Source: Candidatus Aerophobus profundus SCGC AAA252-L23
GTDB lineage: Bacteria > Aerophobota > Aerophobia > Aerophobales > Aerophobaceae
Reading direction: 5' to 3'
Assembly: GCA_000402295.1 (NCBI GenBank)
Contig: AQRW01000176.1
Location: forward strand, 1,008-33,870
DNA: 32,863 nucleotides
Part shown: positions 6,788 through 14,420 of the stretch, in pieces
How positions within the stretch are numbered: the first letter of the stretch is position 1
Layout: each line of letters opens with the position of its first letter
Position numbers and translations under genes: made by a program
Notes under the pieces: model-generated
What the model was told of the DNA's origin: nothing
The model's database searches: none
The model's input: only the letters and a program-made list of their open reading frames with translations

Positions 6788-6958
6788 TCATTTATTTTTT
6801 TCAAGGTAGGGTTTTTTAAGAAGGATATTTATAGCTTCAATCAGAGTATCTGAACCCCTGGAAGGAACTGCATTTCCCGTTTTCCCATCCTGACCTGCAA
6901 AAGAAACACCTATTTAAAGATTGGTGCTAACCACTGGTTTTCTACTTACCATTGGCTC
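6788..6958 (-). pseudogene. Decayed C-terminal fragment of a GT4 glycosyltransferase
   Basis: A 57-codon frame with one internal TAA reads EPMVSRKPVVSTNL, stop, IGVSFAGQDGKTGNAVPSRG, then SDTLIEAINILLKKP. This follows the GT4 sugar-nucleotide site order: E-M---KPVV-T, then DGKTG--VP--D, then L-EAI--LL--P. The section between VVSTNL and the DGKTG loop is shortened. Everything N-terminal is gone. It sits between two TA modules and must derive from a polysaccharide locus like the one to the right. Confidence 0.65.
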
Positions 6959-6984
6959 AAGTTGCACACATACTTGATTTTCCC

Positions 6985-7140
6985 TTACTTTTGATTTTCT
7001 TTTTCAACAAGATAAAGAAAATCTACCAGTTTCACAATTTTAATACTTTTATAGCTTCTAAGCTTAAGCAGATGTTTATCACCGGTAACTATTAAATTGG
7101 CTCTAACTTTTTCGGCACACTCAAGATTAACGTCCTTCAA
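6985..7140 (-). pseudogene. C-terminal remnant of a PIN toxin (COG1569-like)
   Basis: A 51-codon frame overlaps the stop of the upstream RHH antitoxin. It reads VRANLIVTGDKHLLKLRSY, then KSIKIVKLVDFLYLVEK. IVTGDKHLL is the conserved final Asp motif of the putative toxin component, PIN family, and the following I-IV---FL closes that fold. The first two thirds, with the other acidic residues, are missing. The antitoxin gene directly before it is intact. Confidence 0.65.
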
Positions 7141-7372
7141 AAACTGTTCTTTCAACATCTTCTTCTGTAAAAACCCTTTTTTTCTGGGCCAAAGCTACTC
7201 CGTATCGTTGCAGTTCAAAGAACTCTTTTTCTAAGGTTTGTCTTTTGTAAAGTTGAAACATCTCTCGAAAAAGCTCACTTTTATTTTTAGCATCTCTTTT
7301 TGCAAGGCTTTCGTATTCTTTTGCCATCTCCGGAGGAAGAGAAACAGTCATAGCTACACGTCTTTTACTCAT
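7127..7372 (-). CDS. RHH (CopG-like) antitoxin of a broken PIN pair
   Basis: From the preferred ATG at 7372 (AGAGGT seven bases before it) this is 81 residues; a longer frame to 7462 lacks a ribosome site. It opens SKRRVAMTVSLPPEMAKEY, the strand and first helix of a CopG-type ribbon-helix-helix domain, followed by KNKSELFREMFQLYKR as helix two. The C-terminal TEEDVERTVFEGR resembles antitoxins paired with COG1569 PIN toxins. Its partner survives only as a 51-codon stub. Confidence 0.82.
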   Translation of the reverse strand: MSKRRVAMTVSLPPEMAKEYESLAKRDAKNKSELFREMFQLYKRQTLEKEFFELQRYGVALAQKKRVFTEEDVERTVFEGR

Positions 7373-7404
7373 AAATTTTACCTCTTTTATATTTGTACGA
7401 CAAA

Positions 7405-7432
7405 ATAATACCAAAATATCCTTATAAATCAA
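7405..7432 (-). promoter_or_regulatory. Candidate promoter of the RHH antitoxin
   Basis: On the minus strand TTGATT (7432-7427), 16 bases, TATTAT (7410-7405). A short palindrome TTGTCGTACAA lies just downstream and could be an operator. Confidence 0.4.
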
Positions 7433-7515
7433 CTTCCTCATACTAATTCTCCGGTTGGCCATTTAATGATACCCCCTCTTTTTTATTTATAACAAGGGAG
7501 TCCTTAGCCTTTTTT

Positions 7516-7621
7516 TGAGGAAATATGAATGGTTGGGATGGTAACTGCCAGTCATTCCGTCGTTTTCTAAAAAAGTGGTAAACTTTGCCCCGGAATGGGT
7601 GGCAAGTTTGCTCCGGAATCT
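7516..7621. repeat. 106-bp direct repeat, copy 2
   Basis: This is the second copy of the repeat at 4532-4637, about four substitutions different and in the same orientation. It begins right at the end of the DUF433 gene; the ATG of a would-be downstream gene (reading MAKIVE) runs straight into it. The neighbouring gene fragment found beside copy 1 is cut off here after the codons for FIFP. Confidence 0.7.
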
Positions 7622-7624
7622 CTA

Positions 7625-7915
7625 CTATTTTCGCCATGTTTCCAGTCGAGTCTTATTTTCCCAATTTGTTTCTGTATTTAAAGCAAGATCTTTTTCAATT
7701 TCTTCCTGATGATCATAATAAAAAGATAGGGCATCATAAATTTGAGCTAAGGTTAAATGGGGAAATTCTCTTACCACCTCTTCTGGACTCATTCCCTGTT
7801 TCAAAATGTACACTACTGCTGAACGAACAGGGAACTTTGTCCCTTCAATAATAGGCCTACCACCATAAAAATCTTTCTGGGAAATGATATAGGGATGTTT
7901 AACTTTTACTTGCAT
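7625..7915 (-). CDS. DUF433 antitoxin-like protein, orphaned
   Basis: This 96-residue protein has the DUF433 signature: a lead reading HPYIISQKDFYGGRPIIEGT, then KFPVRSAVVYILKQGMSPEE, then REFPHLTLAQIYDALSFYY. This is a helix-turn-helix domain usually found as the antitoxin gene before a DUF5615 PIN-like toxin. No such toxin follows: the next frame immediately enters the 106-bp repeat. It starts at ATG 7915 after GGTAAGGAA with short spacing. Repressor function is plausible; toxin neutralisation would have no partner here. Confidence 0.8.
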   Translation of the reverse strand: MQVKVKHPYIISQKDFYGGRPIIEGTKFPVRSAVVYILKQGMSPEEVVREFPHLTLAQIYDALSFYYDHQEEIEKDLALNTETNWENKTRLETWRK

Positions 7916-7976
7916 TTCCTTACCCTTTGTTCGATCTTTAAGGAGTATTTTGATTTTAATATTTAACAGTTAATAG

Positions 7977-8250
7977 TCAAGTAAAAAAGATGAGTGGGTT
8001 TGGATATTTTGTTACCATAAAAGCTAATTCCCCCCGATCCCGATAAACATCATGAAGTCTTTTTACCACAACCATCCCCGGACAAACTCTTTCCCTAACT
8101 ATTGCCTGACCTACTTCCGGTATTTCTTCTCTATGATAGGATTTTCCAGGAGATTTATAGCCTTTGCCAGGCATTCGAATCCCTGGGACACACCACAACA
8201 CCCACTTTCCCATTCTGACCCGCAAAGAAGGCCCCTGTCCACTCAGGACT
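7977..8250 (-). pseudogene. Frameshifted C-terminal fragment of a GT4 glycosyltransferase
   Basis: Read in three frames, this stretch gives EWTGAFFAGQNGKVGVVV and CPRDSNA, then AKAINLLENPIIEKKYRK, then VGQAIVRERVCPGMVVVKRL and HDVYRD. Together they follow a GT4 C-terminus: DGKTG-LV-P-D, A-AI--LL-NP, --R--V-E-FSW--V---L---Y. Two single-base losses explain the frame changes, one in GCCTGGCAAAG and one in CGGAAGTAGG. No upstream part of the gene remains; an intact GT2 gene ends 50 bases away. Confidence 0.65.
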
Positions 8251-8298
8251 GGGGACTTCCTCAACCTGGCAGGATATAACTGTTTGCGTCAAAGCAAT

Positions 8299-9318
8299 TT
8301 AGTTTTGTCTTCTAAATGCAGCAATAACATGTTTTGGTGTGAGCCCGGGAATACCAAATCTAAATAAACCACAAAAGAAACCTACCCCCCAGGAAAAATG
8401 AAGAATAGCGAATATTACCGGTAAGAGAGGAAAATACTTAAGCTCTCTGCGTAAGGCAACCACCGCCGAGGCTCCCAAATTAGCCGCAACATAAAGACCC
8501 GGTATCACAAATCCCCAAAAACCCACCACGGGGAGCAAGCCAAGTGACGCAAAAAAAGCTAAAACAAAAACGGGAGGCACAAGTTGTCTCATAACTAGCG
8601 AATCAGGATGCACCACCAGAGTCTTAACCTTCCATAATCCGTAGCGAAAGTACTGCCGGGCCAGCTTAGAAAGTGAGTCCCGCACAAAGTATTGGCACCG
8701 AATCTTAGGAGAAAGCAAAATTTTCCCCCCAGCCTTTCGCAAACGATAGTTAAGTTCATAATCTTGATTGACCACCCATTCCTCATCAAAACCACCCAAC
8801 TCCTCCAGGGTGGATTTCCACCAGGCCCCGAGATACACGGTTTCTACCCATCGTTCCTTCTTCCCATAACGATAATAAGCATTGCCTATCCCGAAGGGGG
8901 TGGTAGTAGCTAATGCAATAGTCTTTGACACATAATTTGTCCCCACCGCCTGTTGCACCCCCCCCACATTTGCCGCCCCTGTTGTCTGGAGCAATTCCGC
9001 ACACTGGCGAACATAATCAGAAGTGTAGGTGGCATGAGCATCCATACGAATGATTATCTCACCCTTCGCCTCGGGGATACCAATGTTTAGAGCCGCAGGA
9101 ACCACACCCCTGGGGTTGTCAAGTAATCGAACAAAAGGATAGCGCTGAGCATACCCCTGTAGTATTTGCCTTGACCCGTCAGTACTCATTCCGTCCACAA
9201 CTAGGACTTCAAATCTATCCTTTGGGTATTCCTGAGCGGCAATAGAATCGAGACAGCGCGCAATGAAATACTTCTCGTTACGCATTGGAATAAGCACGCT
9301 AACATATTCAATTTTCAT
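8299..9318 (-). CDS. GT2 glycosyltransferase with C-terminal membrane segments
   Basis: This 339-residue inverting GT-A enzyme, probably working on a lipid-linked glycan at the inner membrane face, opens with VSVLIPMRNEKYFIARCLDS and has VDGMSTDGS near residue 42. The metal-binding D-x-D-like motif is RMDAH at 91-95, and the acceptor-side acidic motif is NQDYELNYRLR at 184-194. After about residue 245 come hydrophobic segments (VPPVFVLAFFASLGLLPV; ILHFSWGVGFFCGLFRFG), as in ExoA-like enzymes of exopolysaccharide synthesis. The ATG at 9318 is preceded by AAGGTGG. The sugar donor is unknown. Confidence 0.88.
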   Translation of the reverse strand: MKIEYVSVLIPMRNEKYFIARCLDSIAAQEYPKDRFEVLVVDGMSTDGSRQILQGYAQRYPFVRLLDNPRGVVPAALNIGIPEAKGEIIIRMDAHATYTSDYVRQCAELLQTTGAANVGGVQQAVGTNYVSKTIALATTTPFGIGNAYYRYGKKERWVETVYLGAWWKSTLEELGGFDEEWVVNQDYELNYRLRKAGGKILLSPKIRCQYFVRDSLSKLARQYFRYGLWKVKTLVVHPDSLVMRQLVPPVFVLAFFASLGLLPVVGFWGFVIPGLYVAANLGASAVVALRRELKYFPLLPVIFAILHFSWGVGFFCGLFRFGIPGLTPKHVIAAFRRQN

Positions 9319-9344
9319 TGCTTGCCACCTTGTAGCCTGACGCC

Positions 9345-9515
9345 CTAGTAATCCGTGGTCAGATGAACTCCCCGATACTGTCGACCAACACGCTGCAGTC
9401 GCCCCTCATCCTTGTCACAAATGGCCTCAACGAGAGATCCTTCAATCTGATTGAAATTCCTAATCAGATTAGGCCCCCAATAACCCGCCCCTATCACCGC
9501 CACCTTTATGGACAT
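9345..9515 (-). pseudogene. N-terminal remnant of a Gfo/Idh/MocA oxidoreductase
   Basis: From ATG 9515 (GAGGGAAAT before it) the frame reads SIKVAVIGAGYWGPNLIRNF, NQIEGSLVEAICDKDEGRLQ and GVHLTTDY, then stops. This is the Rossmann NAD-binding start of a WlbA-like sugar dehydrogenase, GxGxxG included, cut where the second half of the nucleotide domain should begin (TTDY, normally followed by an acidic loop). About 56 residues remain of a normal 330 to 350. It cannot be an active enzyme. Confidence 0.8.
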
Positions 9516-9602
9516 ATTTCCCTCGCTGAAAAACTGATTAAATCTCTCACTCATCCTGGTAACATAATAATACAACGCCTGGCAAACTGAAGAGAACTTT
9601 TT

Positions 9603-10718
9603 TTACCTGTTTTTATACCGCGAAACCAACTCCACTATTTTTTTCTCAATCTTTAATAAATTGTTCCTGGATCGACCTCGTTCATGAATAATGGATAGAT
9701 TCTTAGCTCGGGCAGTATCTCTCAATTTATCATCTTGCAAAGCCTGGACAATACAATCTCCCAGTACCTTTGGATTGTCCACAGGGACCAAAAATCCATT
9801 CTCACCTGACCTAATCCACTCCTTATTGGCGGGAATATCGGTAACTACCGGAAAGACACCACAGGCTATAGCTTCCAGAAGAGAAAGTGAGGCTCCATCT
9901 GAAAGAGAGGTTGAGACATAAACATCCGAATTCCTCAAACGAGAAGCAATTTCTCGCTGAGAAACTCGCCCCAAAAAGGAAACATATTTCGCCACTTTCA
10001 GCGAAAAAGCTAATTTCTGGAGGGATTTCCTCCGTGAGCCTTCTCCAATAATGACAAAATCAGTGTTAGGTAATCGCTCTATGACATAAGGAATACCTCT
10101 TACTAACAAGTCAACATTGTAGATCCGCTTCAAAGTTCTAGTACTTATTACCGAAAAATTCCTTTTGTTACCTGACTCCCTGGCAGGAAAGAAGACCTTT
10201 GTATCCACACCGTACTGTAAGGTAATTATGTTTTCTTTTTTACACCCCAGATCGACAAGCCTTTCGGTAACGTGAGAAGCAGGGGAAATAACCATATCGG
10301 CTTTCTTGAGGGCAAATTTGGCAAATTGCTTCAAGATAGGTAACCTTTGCGGAGATAAAAGAACGTCTGACCCTTGAGTCCAGACAACGAAAGGCTTGAA
10401 TCCGGTAAGAGCACCTAAAAAACCATAACTTGTCAAAAACTGGGCCAGGAGAACATCAGGCTTCTCCCCAGCTATCAGCCTCCGCATTTGACCTACTTTC
10501 AAAAGATATCTGATTCTCCGCGGAATGACCGACTTCATGTAGTAAACCTTTCCTTTCCTAAAGGGCCCATCTCGAAAAGTAATCACGGAAATCTTATGTC
10601 CCCTATCAGAAAAAAACCGCAGGCAATTCTGAGTGTGAATACTGGGAAGATCAGCTAAATAGCAGATCTTTAAGAGCCTGTTGTTATTGCTATAATCCTT
10701 CGCTCGTTCAATTTTCAT
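9603..10718 (-). CDS. GT4 glycosyltransferase
   Basis: This 371-residue retaining GT-B enzyme has an N-terminal acceptor domain (KICYLADLPSIHTQNCLRFF, then TQGSDVLLSP) and a C-terminal donor domain: VISTRTLKRIYNVDLLVRGI, VIIGEGSRRKSLQKLA, VSFLGRVS, then SDGASLSLLEAIACG. The usual EX7E motif reads D-x7-E here because Asp replaces the first Glu, a conservative change. The C-terminus continues with GENGFLVPVDNP. It lies 13 bases downstream of the epimerase gene, in the same operon. Donor and acceptor are not predictable. Confidence 0.88.
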   Translation of the reverse strand: MKIERAKDYSNNNRLLKICYLADLPSIHTQNCLRFFSDRGHKISVITFRDGPFRKGKVYYMKSVIPRRIRYLLKVGQMRRLIAGEKPDVLLAQFLTSYGFLGALTGFKPFVVWTQGSDVLLSPQRLPILKQFAKFALKKADMVISPASHVTERLVDLGCKKENIITLQYGVDTKVFFPARESGNKRNFSVISTRTLKRIYNVDLLVRGIPYVIERLPNTDFVIIGEGSRRKSLQKLAFSLKVAKYVSFLGRVSQREIASRLRNSDVYVSTSLSDGASLSLLEAIACGVFPVVTDIPANKEWIRSGENGFLVPVDNPKVLGDCIVQALQDDKLRDTARAKNLSIIHERGRSRNNLLKIEKKIVELVSRYKNR

Positions 10719-10731
10719 AAGTCACTCTACC

Positions 10732-11658
10732 CTACACCATCACTCTCTTCCAATAATCAAGCATTGATTTAATTGACTCTTCTATGGGTGTAGAGGGACG
10801 CCAGCCTGTATCCCTTTCGATTTCCGCATAATCCCCGTAAATAACTGGAACGTCATTGGTCTTAACCCGGGAAGGGTCAATACTAATCTTAACTTCCGTT
10901 CCTGATAAAGAGATCATCTTTTCTAATAAATCCCCCATAGAATAACAGCGCTCACTGCAAATATTATAGACTTTACCTCTGTGCCCTTGGCTAATAATCC
11001 TCCATATTGCCTCTACTAAATCAGAAATATCTACAAAATCTCTTTTTGACTCCAGGTTGCCAACTGAAATATCGGGCTCCCTTCTCCCCAGGGCGATTTC
11101 TGCAATCTGCTTGGCAAAAGAACTAAGAGCTAGAGAATCAGAAAGGCCTGGACCTATTACATTAAACGGTCGGCCAACACAAATGGTAAGCCCGGCCCGA
11201 GAATAACTGAGAGCATTATAGCTTTGAGCCACCTTGCTTATCCCGTAGTGTTCCAAAGGCCACAGCGGATGGGATTCCTTAACCGGCAAGGCTGATGATT
11301 CCACCAACCCGTACTCGGCGGCACTTCCAATGACAAATATTTTAGGTTTATAACCATCAATTCTCAAAACGGATTCAAAGAGATTCACCGACCCAAGACA
11401 GTGGACATCGTAATATACTCGTGGTGAGGAGTAAGTTCTGAAAATACCGGTTGTATTTATAATGATTTCAGGCCGTATTTGGTTGATTAGGGAGAAGATA
11501 CTTTCAAAGGAAGTAATATCGACATAGATAGTGTCTTCGTTTCCACGCTTCTCGGAATCTGCGCCCACTACGGTAATATCTCTTTTTTTTAGATAATTGG
11601 TAAGATGGCTTCCAATGAAACCATTGCACCCTAATAATAGTACGTTTTTCAAGAACAA
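10732..11658 (-). CDS. Extended SDR, Rmd/GDP-deoxyhexose reductase-like
   Basis: This 308-residue NAD(P)-binding sugar-nucleotide epimerase or reductase has LLGCNGFIGSHL at residues 8-19 as the GxxGxxG loop and SAAEYG then HYGISK as the Ser and YxxxK catalytic set. The C-terminus, GWRPSTPIEESIKSMLDYWK, is typical of GDP-mannose 4,6-dehydratase and GDP-6-deoxy-4-keto-mannose reductase (Rmd) relatives. No GDP-mannose dehydratase gene is in the window, so the substrate is open. It overlaps the nucleotidylyltransferase gene by ten bases and its product probably acts in the same sugar pathway. Confidence 0.82.
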   Translation of the reverse strand: MFLKNVLLLGCNGFIGSHLTNYLKKRDITVVGADSEKRGNEDTIYVDITSFESIFSLINQIRPEIIINTTGIFRTYSSPRVYYDVHCLGSVNLFESVLRIDGYKPKIFVIGSAAEYGLVESSALPVKESHPLWPLEHYGISKVAQSYNALSYSRAGLTICVGRPFNVIGPGLSDSLALSSFAKQIAEIALGRREPDISVGNLESKRDFVDISDLVEAIWRIISQGHRGKVYNICSERCYSMGDLLEKMISLSGTEVKISIDPSRVKTNDVPVIYGDYAEIERDTGWRPSTPIEESIKSMLDYWKRVMV

Positions 11659-12347
11659 CCTCTTAGAAATTCGTTTTTCTTCTCCTCAAAAATCAAATTT
11701 GCTGCTTCATAATCATCAATACGCCCTATGTCTAACCAGTAGCCATCAAATAGATACCTTTGCACTCTTTCCCCATTATCTTTAAGCTTCAAAACCATCT
11801 CAGGCATATCCATATATTTATTCTTGACTAAATAGTCTAAAATCCTTCGATTGAAAACATTTACTCCCATGCTCACTTCAAACGAATAGGTTGGTTTTTC
11901 AATATATCCCCTCAAGAATACTTGATCATCAGTTTTAACAATACCAAAATCAATTTCAACATCCCTCTTGAAGGTGGAAATAGTTGCACAGACATCATTC
12001 TGGAGGTGGAATTGGAACAGTTTCTTATAGTTGATTGTGGTTAAGGTATCCCCGTTTATAACCAGAAAATTCTCTTCCAGTGAATCAACCAATGTCAAAG
12101 GATCAGCCGTGCCCAGGGGTCTATCTTCTATAGAATAGGATATGTCAAAATCCCATCTCTCCCCATTTCCCAAGAAAGCCATAAGCAGTTCTTTTAAATG
12201 GTTTACCGCAATAATTAAATCATAAAACCCGTCTCGCTTGAGCTGTTTTACTATTACCTCCAAAATGGGAATTTCACCCAAGGGTATAAGAGGCTTTGGT
12301 AACGCCGCTGTAAACGGCTTCAATCGCCTCCCTTTCCCACCAGCCAA
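11649..12347 (-). CDS. Sugar-1-phosphate nucleotidylyltransferase, start uncertain
   Basis: This 232-residue GT-A-like pyrophosphorylase joins a sugar 1-phosphate with an NTP. It has LAGGKGRRLKPFTAALPKPL at the start as the NTP loop, GTADPLTLV, then INGDTLTTINY with the metal-binding Asp, and GYIEKP. The size suits HddC/RmlA-like short forms. The frame remains open upstream as VQTVI before LAGG up to a TAA at 12366-12368, but contains no ATG or GTG; the only legal start, TTG at 12347, removes the first beta strand. Either a non-standard start is used or the start was lost. It directly follows the broken legB. Confidence 0.78.
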   Translation of the reverse strand: MAGGKGRRLKPFTAALPKPLIPLGEIPILEVIVKQLKRDGFYDLIIAVNHLKELLMAFLGNGERWDFDISYSIEDRPLGTADPLTLVDSLEENFLVINGDTLTTINYKKLFQFHLQNDVCATISTFKRDVEIDFGIVKTDDQVFLRGYIEKPTYSFEVSMGVNVFNRRILDYLVKNKYMDMPEMVLKLKDNGERVQRYLFDGYWLDIGRIDDYEAANLIFEEKKNEFLRGCS

Positions 12348-12382
12348 TATTACAGTCTGTACAACTTAATTTCCTGTTCAAA

Positions 12383-13386
12383 TTAGATATTGTAAATATG
12401 CACTTTACCTCTATAAAAAACCAAATCCTTGGGACTGGCAAACCACTTTATGGTTTCCTTAAGTCCGTCATCCAGAGTATACATTGGTTTCCAATTAGTT
12501 AATTCCAAAGCTTTTGAGTCGTCTGCCCATAGACTCTTTACTTCACTTTTTTTGGCCGAATACGTTAATTCTCAACTTCAACTTCTATTTCCACATCCAT
12601 GATGGCAGCTATCTTTTCCACTAAATTGCCTATGGAAATTTCAAAATTGCTGGCAATATTCACCACTTCTCCTATCGTTCGCTCACTTTCGGCAATCCTT
12701 ATCAGGCCATTGACCGTATCTTCTACGTAGTTAAGATCTCGAGTGGGATGAAGTGAACCCAACCTTACCTTCTTTTTGCCCAACAAAACCTGGGTTATAA
12801 TGGTTGGTATTATGGCTCGGGCTGACTGCCGAGGCCCATAGGTATTAAAAGACCTGGCAATAGATACTGGTGTCCCAAAAGATAAGAAAAAACTCAGGGC
12901 AATCTGGTCAGCCCCAATTTTACTGGCTGAATAGGGAGATTGTCCTCGAAGAGGATGCTTTTCGTTCATCGGAAAATAAATGCCGGTTCCGTACACCTCA
13001 CTGGTGAAAATATGAACTACTTTACCAACTCCTAAGTCCCGGGCAGCTTGAACAACATTCAGCGTTCCCCGCACGTTAGTATCCACATATGAATCGGGAG
13101 AGCGATAGGAAAAAGGGATACCAATAAGTGCTGCCAAATGAAATACCGCGTCACATCCTTTTACGGCGGATCTTACTCCGTAGGGATCTCTAATGTCACC
13201 AGACAACACTTCCAGGTTATTCCGAATATCTTTATCAAATGTATCGATCCAACCCCAGGAATTGAAAGAATTATAGTGAACAAAAGCCTTAGTTTGGACT
13301 CCCATCTGGACAAGGCGCTCAACCAGATGACTGCCAATGAAACCACCCGCTCCCGTAACCAGAACCTTCTTATTGTCTAAATTCAT
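12383..13386 (-). pseudogene. legB: LegB-type sugar-nucleotide 4,6-dehydratase, disrupted C-terminus
   Basis: From ATG 13386 the reading is a textbook extended SDR: KKVLVTGAGGFIGSHLVERL, GDIRDPYGV, TSEVYGTGIYFPMNEKHPL, SPYSASKIGADQIA and RQSARAIIPTIITQ, all typical of LegB enzymes that open the legionaminic acid pathway. The frame stops at TAA 12567-12565 after EIEVEVEN. Past it the same frame reads RIRPKK, then after one lost base in a run of seven A reads SEVKSLWADDSKALELTNWK and PMYTLDDGLKETIKWFA, ending at 12383. The expected ERIRPKKSEV shows one nonsense change and one -1 shift. About 60 C-terminal residues (substrate lid) are lost; the core may still fold. Confidence 0.82.
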
Positions 13387-14392
13387 TAGTATCTTGTGTC
13401 TCAATTCTCCAAATCAGGTCTCCCCCATAGTCTAAAATTCTATGGATACCGTAAAAGGCTAAGAGACTCATTTTTTGAAACACTCGCGGCTGTAAAGATA
13501 ACAAATAACCCATGCAAGCCTTAAGCCTTCTTCTAAAAATGGTTGAATCTTTAAATGCAGCCAGATAATACCCTCGGCATGTCGAATCACCTGAATGAAG
13601 TAATGTACCTGCCACAGAAAGGCCAACCATAGCTTCAAATTCTCTAATATCCTTTTGTTTTATATATCCGAGATCGAGTTGTTTCTTCAGTATCCTCAGT
13701 TTCCTTTTTGCTACATTAACTCTGTCACGAGTTGTGTCTGAAAAAACGCGGTAGGATAAGAGCCGTTCTCCCAGAATACGAAACTTACCTAACCGGGCCA
13801 TCCTTAACCAAAGCTCCCAGTCCTCGATAAACCGAAAATCAGGATTTTCATCAAATCCACCAACAATTGAAAGAACATCTTTGCGGACGATCACCGAGGA
13901 CGTTGATATTGGATTGCCATTCAAGATGGAATAATAATTATAATCAACGTAACCTTTTTTAGATCTACCACGATGTCCTTGGTAAGAAAAAGGAGTGTCA
14001 GTAATTCCAATTGCATCCGTACTCACACCCACAATCTCCTTATCAGAGAAATACGGGAGTTGTTTTTCAAGTTTGCAATGATGCCACATATCATCAGAAT
14101 CTAAAAAGGCAACATATTTCCCTCGGGAATTCCTAATTCCATAGTTACGTGGTACAGCTGGCCTTCCACTGTGATAACCAAGCTCAAAACCTTTTATTCT
14201 TGAATCCTTTTCTTCATAGCTTTTGAATATTTCTACTGTGTTATCTGTTGAATCATCATCAACAATTAGCATTTCCCAGTTCCGATAAGTTTGGTTGATT
14301 ACAGATTCTATTGTTTCACCAATGAATTTTGCAGAATTATGTGTGGGTGTAATTATAGATATTAGGGGTTGTGCAGTATCAACTGCTTTCAT
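13370..14392 (-). CDS. GT2 glycosyltransferase
   Basis: This 340-residue GT-A enzyme reads ISIITPTHNSAKFIGETIES, LIVDDDSTDNTVEI, RNYGIRNSRGKYVAFLDSDD (metal-binding DSDD) and, on the acceptor side, FIEDWELWLRMARLG. This is the usual layout of O-antigen glycosyltransferases, with no clear membrane segments except a weak hydrophobic C-terminus. ATG 14392 follows GGGGAG by seven bases. Its 3' end overlaps the legB start, so the two were one operon. Confidence 0.88.
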   Translation of the reverse strand: MKAVDTAQPLISIITPTHNSAKFIGETIESVINQTYRNWEMLIVDDDSTDNTVEIFKSYEEKDSRIKGFELGYHSGRPAVPRNYGIRNSRGKYVAFLDSDDMWHHCKLEKQLPYFSDKEIVGVSTDAIGITDTPFSYQGHRGRSKKGYVDYNYYSILNGNPISTSSVIVRKDVLSIVGGFDENPDFRFIEDWELWLRMARLGKFRILGERLLSYRVFSDTTRDRVNVAKRKLRILKKQLDLGYIKQKDIREFEAMVGLSVAGTLLHSGDSTCRGYYLAAFKDSTIFRRRLKACMGYLLSLQPRVFQKMSLLAFYGIHRILDYGGDLIWRIETQDTNEFRQ

Positions 14393-14420
14393 TGATAATC
14401 TCCCCGTTCATTTTTATTCA

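Noticed and set aside
7443..7637. 64-residue ORF starting MAKIVEIPEQ
   Set aside because: It reads through the 106-bp repeat and ends in unrelated sequence; copy 1 of the repeat has a stop in the same frame.
7977..8264. 95-residue minus-strand ORF as an intact gene
   Set aside because: Parts of three frames match a GT4 C-terminus, so it is a frameshifted fossil and not a real small protein.
12555..12575. Programmed frameshift in legB
   Set aside because: The TAA precedes the A run and replaces an expected Glu codon, so slippage at the A run alone would not bypass it; decay is the simpler reading.
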